Assembly (NCBI RefSeq): GCF_014859565.1
Contig: NZ_JACUUA010000159.1
Location: 1 to 7,707, forward strand
DNA: 7,707 nucleotides
Source: Marinospirillum sp.
GTDB lineage: Bacteria; Pseudomonadota; Gammaproteobacteria; Pseudomonadales; Halomonadaceae
Reading direction: 5' to 3'
The position numbers and the translations under genes are program-made. Shown here in pieces: positions 6,714-7,707 of this stretch. The number at the start of each line of letters is the position of its first letter. The first letter of the stretch is position 1. The notes beneath the pieces are model-generated. The model did not search any database. It worked only from the letters and a program-made list of their open reading frames with translations, and was not told where the DNA came from.

Positions 6714-6745
6714 TTCAAGTATTGTATAGATAATGTACATATAAT
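6714..6745 (+). promoter_or_regulatory. Candidate promoter of the yfcH-like gene
   Basis: A perfect TATAAT lies at 6740-6745. The best -35 at a MerR-style distance is TTCAAG (6714-6719), 20 bases away and only three of six matches. A poor -35 with a long spacer filled by box B is what a MerR-activated promoter looks like. Transcription would begin near 6752, giving a leader of about ten bases that just includes GGAG (6753-6756). Confidence 0.5.
6723..6739. promoter_or_regulatory. MerR-type operator box B, on the yfcH side
   Basis: TGTATAGATAATGTACA is a dyad of the form TGTANA-N5-TNTACA, similar in shape to sites bound by LitR/CarH-type MerR proteins. It is directly followed by a perfect -10 hexamer and sits where MerR proteins usually bind, between the -35 and -10. 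It shares 14 of 17 bases with box A. Confidence 0.62.
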
Positions 6746-6762
6746 TCAGGCGGGAGAAAGTG

Positions 6763-7647
6763 ATGCGTATACTCATAACGGGTGGAACAGGCTTTATTGG
6801 TCAGGCGCTTTGTCCTTTACTGGCTCAACAGGGTCATCAGCTGGTGCTGTGGACTCGGCAGCTGAAACCGAACTTGCCTGTGGGTGTTACTGATTACGTA
6901 CAGCAACTGGATGAGCTGGAGCCTGATTCGATTCAGGCGGTCATCAATCTGGCCGGTGCTGGCATAGCGGATCAGCGCTGGAACGAGCAGCGCAAAAAGC
7001 TGCTGGTGGATTCGCGGGTGAATACCACTCGCCAGCTGGTGGCTTGGATGGCAAAACAAACCTTACGACCCCAGGTGCTGGTGTCTGCTTCTGCTGTGGG
7101 TTATTACGGTGAGCAGGGTGACGCAGAAATCACCGAGGCAACCCCGCCAACGCCCGGTTTTACCCATGATTTATGTGCAGCCTGGGAGGCTGCGGCGCTG
7201 GAAGCCGAAGCACTGGATGTACGGGTATGCCTGGTGCGTACCGGAGTGGTACTGGCGCCTGAAGGGGGATCGCTGAAAAAAATGCTACCCGCTTTTCGTT
7301 TTGGGCTGGGTGGCCCGCTGGGTGAAGGTAAGCACTGGTTCCCCTGGATACACCGCAAGGACATGGCGCGTATTTACACCTGGTTGTTAACCCACGAATC
7401 CGCGCAGGGTGTTTATAACGCCTCGGCACCGGAACCCGTCACCAATGCAGACTTTACTCGGTTACTGGGAAAGGCATTACACCGCCCAACCCTGTTGCCG
7501 ATGCCGGAAAAAGTATTGAAGCTGTTGTTTGGTGAAATGGCAGACCTGCTGCTGGTCAGTGATCGTATGCTGCCAGAACGCCTGATGCAGGAAGGGTTTA
7601 GTTTTGACTACCCTCAGCTGGATCAGGCATTAAAGGATCTGCTGTGA
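6763..7647 (+). CDS. yfcH: TIGR01777/YfcH-family NAD(P)-dependent epimerase-like protein
   Basis: 294 aa from ATG 6763, with GGAG 6 bases upstream; GTG 6760 is too close to that site. E. coli YfcH is about 297 aa. The N-terminal Rossmann fold of an extended short-chain dehydrogenase is clear: ITGGTGFIG (5-13, the GxxGxxG nucleotide loop), NLAGAGI (62-68), SASAVGYYG (108-116) and VRTGVVL (158-164). WIHRKDMARI (195-204) and the C-terminal region (about 245-292) fit the DUF1731 tail of this family. The family is annotated as sugar-nucleotide epimerase-like, but its substrate is not established. The gene is divergent from merR-phrB and shares a matching operator-like box, suggesting that it belongs to the same light or stress response. 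The assignment is firm for family, not for function. Confidence 0.94.
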   Translation: MRILITGGTGFIGQALCPLLAQQGHQLVLWTRQLKPNLPVGVTDYVQQLDELEPDSIQAVINLAGAGIADQRWNEQRKKLLVDSRVNTTRQLVAWMAKQTLRPQVLVSASAVGYYGEQGDAEITEATPPTPGFTHDLCAAWEAAALEAEALDVRVCLVRTGVVLAPEGGSLKKMLPAFRFGLGGPLGEGKHWFPWIHRKDMARIYTWLLTHESAQGVYNASAPEPVTNADFTRLLGKALHRPTLLPMPEKVLKLLFGEMADLLLVSDRMLPERLMQEGFSFDYPQLDQALKDLL

Positions 7648-7668
7648 TTTCTTTGCGTGGTAGGCATA

Positions 7669-7707
7669 GCGCATAACCGCGCATAACCGCGCATAACCGC
7701 GCATAAC
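7669..7707. repeat. 10-bp tandem repeat running off the window end
   Basis: GCGCATAAC at 7669-7677 is followed by three perfect CGCGCATAAC units ending at 7707. The preceding GCATAGC (7664-7670) may be a decayed unit. The array starts 21 bases after the yfcH-like stop codon and its full length cannot be seen. No stem or T tract makes it a terminator. Confidence 0.9.

Larger units (their letters stand above)
6459..6762. other. Divergent intergenic region between the MerR gene and the yfcH-like gene
   Basis: 304 bases without a supported gene. It holds the two 17-bp boxes near its ends, the candidate promoters, a small CCTG-AATA-CAGG hairpin (6509-6520) in the MerR leader, and CTGTTGATCA twice (6612-6621 and 6673-6682), the first copy being part of the perfect palindrome GTTGATCAAC (6614-6623). 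I see no RNA gene, riboswitch fold or credible small coding sequence. Confidence 0.6.

Noticed and set aside
7669..7707. CRISPR array
   Set aside because: The unit is 10 bp with no spacers, so it is a simple tandem repeat.

Overview
This 7.7 kb window looks like a chromosomal segment from a gammaproteobacterium of moderate GC. The basis is the close match of the photolyase, YfcH-type and YjdM-type proteins to enterobacterial relatives in length and key residues. The genus cannot be read from the sequence. No tRNA, rRNA, transposase, integrase or CRISPR array is visible.

Layout: (1) positions 1-187 hold the 3' tail of an unidentified gene and a strong intrinsic terminator. (2) At 206-2697 a two-gene unit overlaps by ATGA. 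It encodes a 717-aa SLOG-domain protein with four predicted membrane helices, resembling the SLOG/SLATT family of predicted nucleotide-sensing membrane effectors, followed by a small YjdM (PhnA-like) zinc-ribbon protein. (3) At 2698-4241 a 40-nt hairpin, an AT-rich control region with two copies of a palindromic 28-bp box, and a class II Fic protein with a C-terminal winged helix. The boxes and the DNA-binding tail suggest autoregulation. (4) At 4219-6458 on the minus strand a MerR-type regulator is translationally coupled to a CPD photolyase. The photolyase gene overlaps the end of fic tail to tail. (5) At 6459-6762 a divergent control region carries two nearly identical 17-bp dyad boxes, one on each side. 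(6) At 6763-7647 a YfcH/TIGR01777 sugar-epimerase-like oxidoreductase. (7) At 7669-7707 a 10-bp tandem repeat runs off the window end.

Two modules stand out. The first is a possible conflict/defence island: the SLOG membrane protein with its coupled zinc-ribbon partner, next to an autoregulated Fic AMP-transferase. The second is a light/UV-response module: a MerR regulator of LitR/CarH-like layout that has apparently lost its cobalamin-binding histidines, coupled to phrB, with matching boxes that probably let it control both its own operon and the divergent yfcH-like gene.
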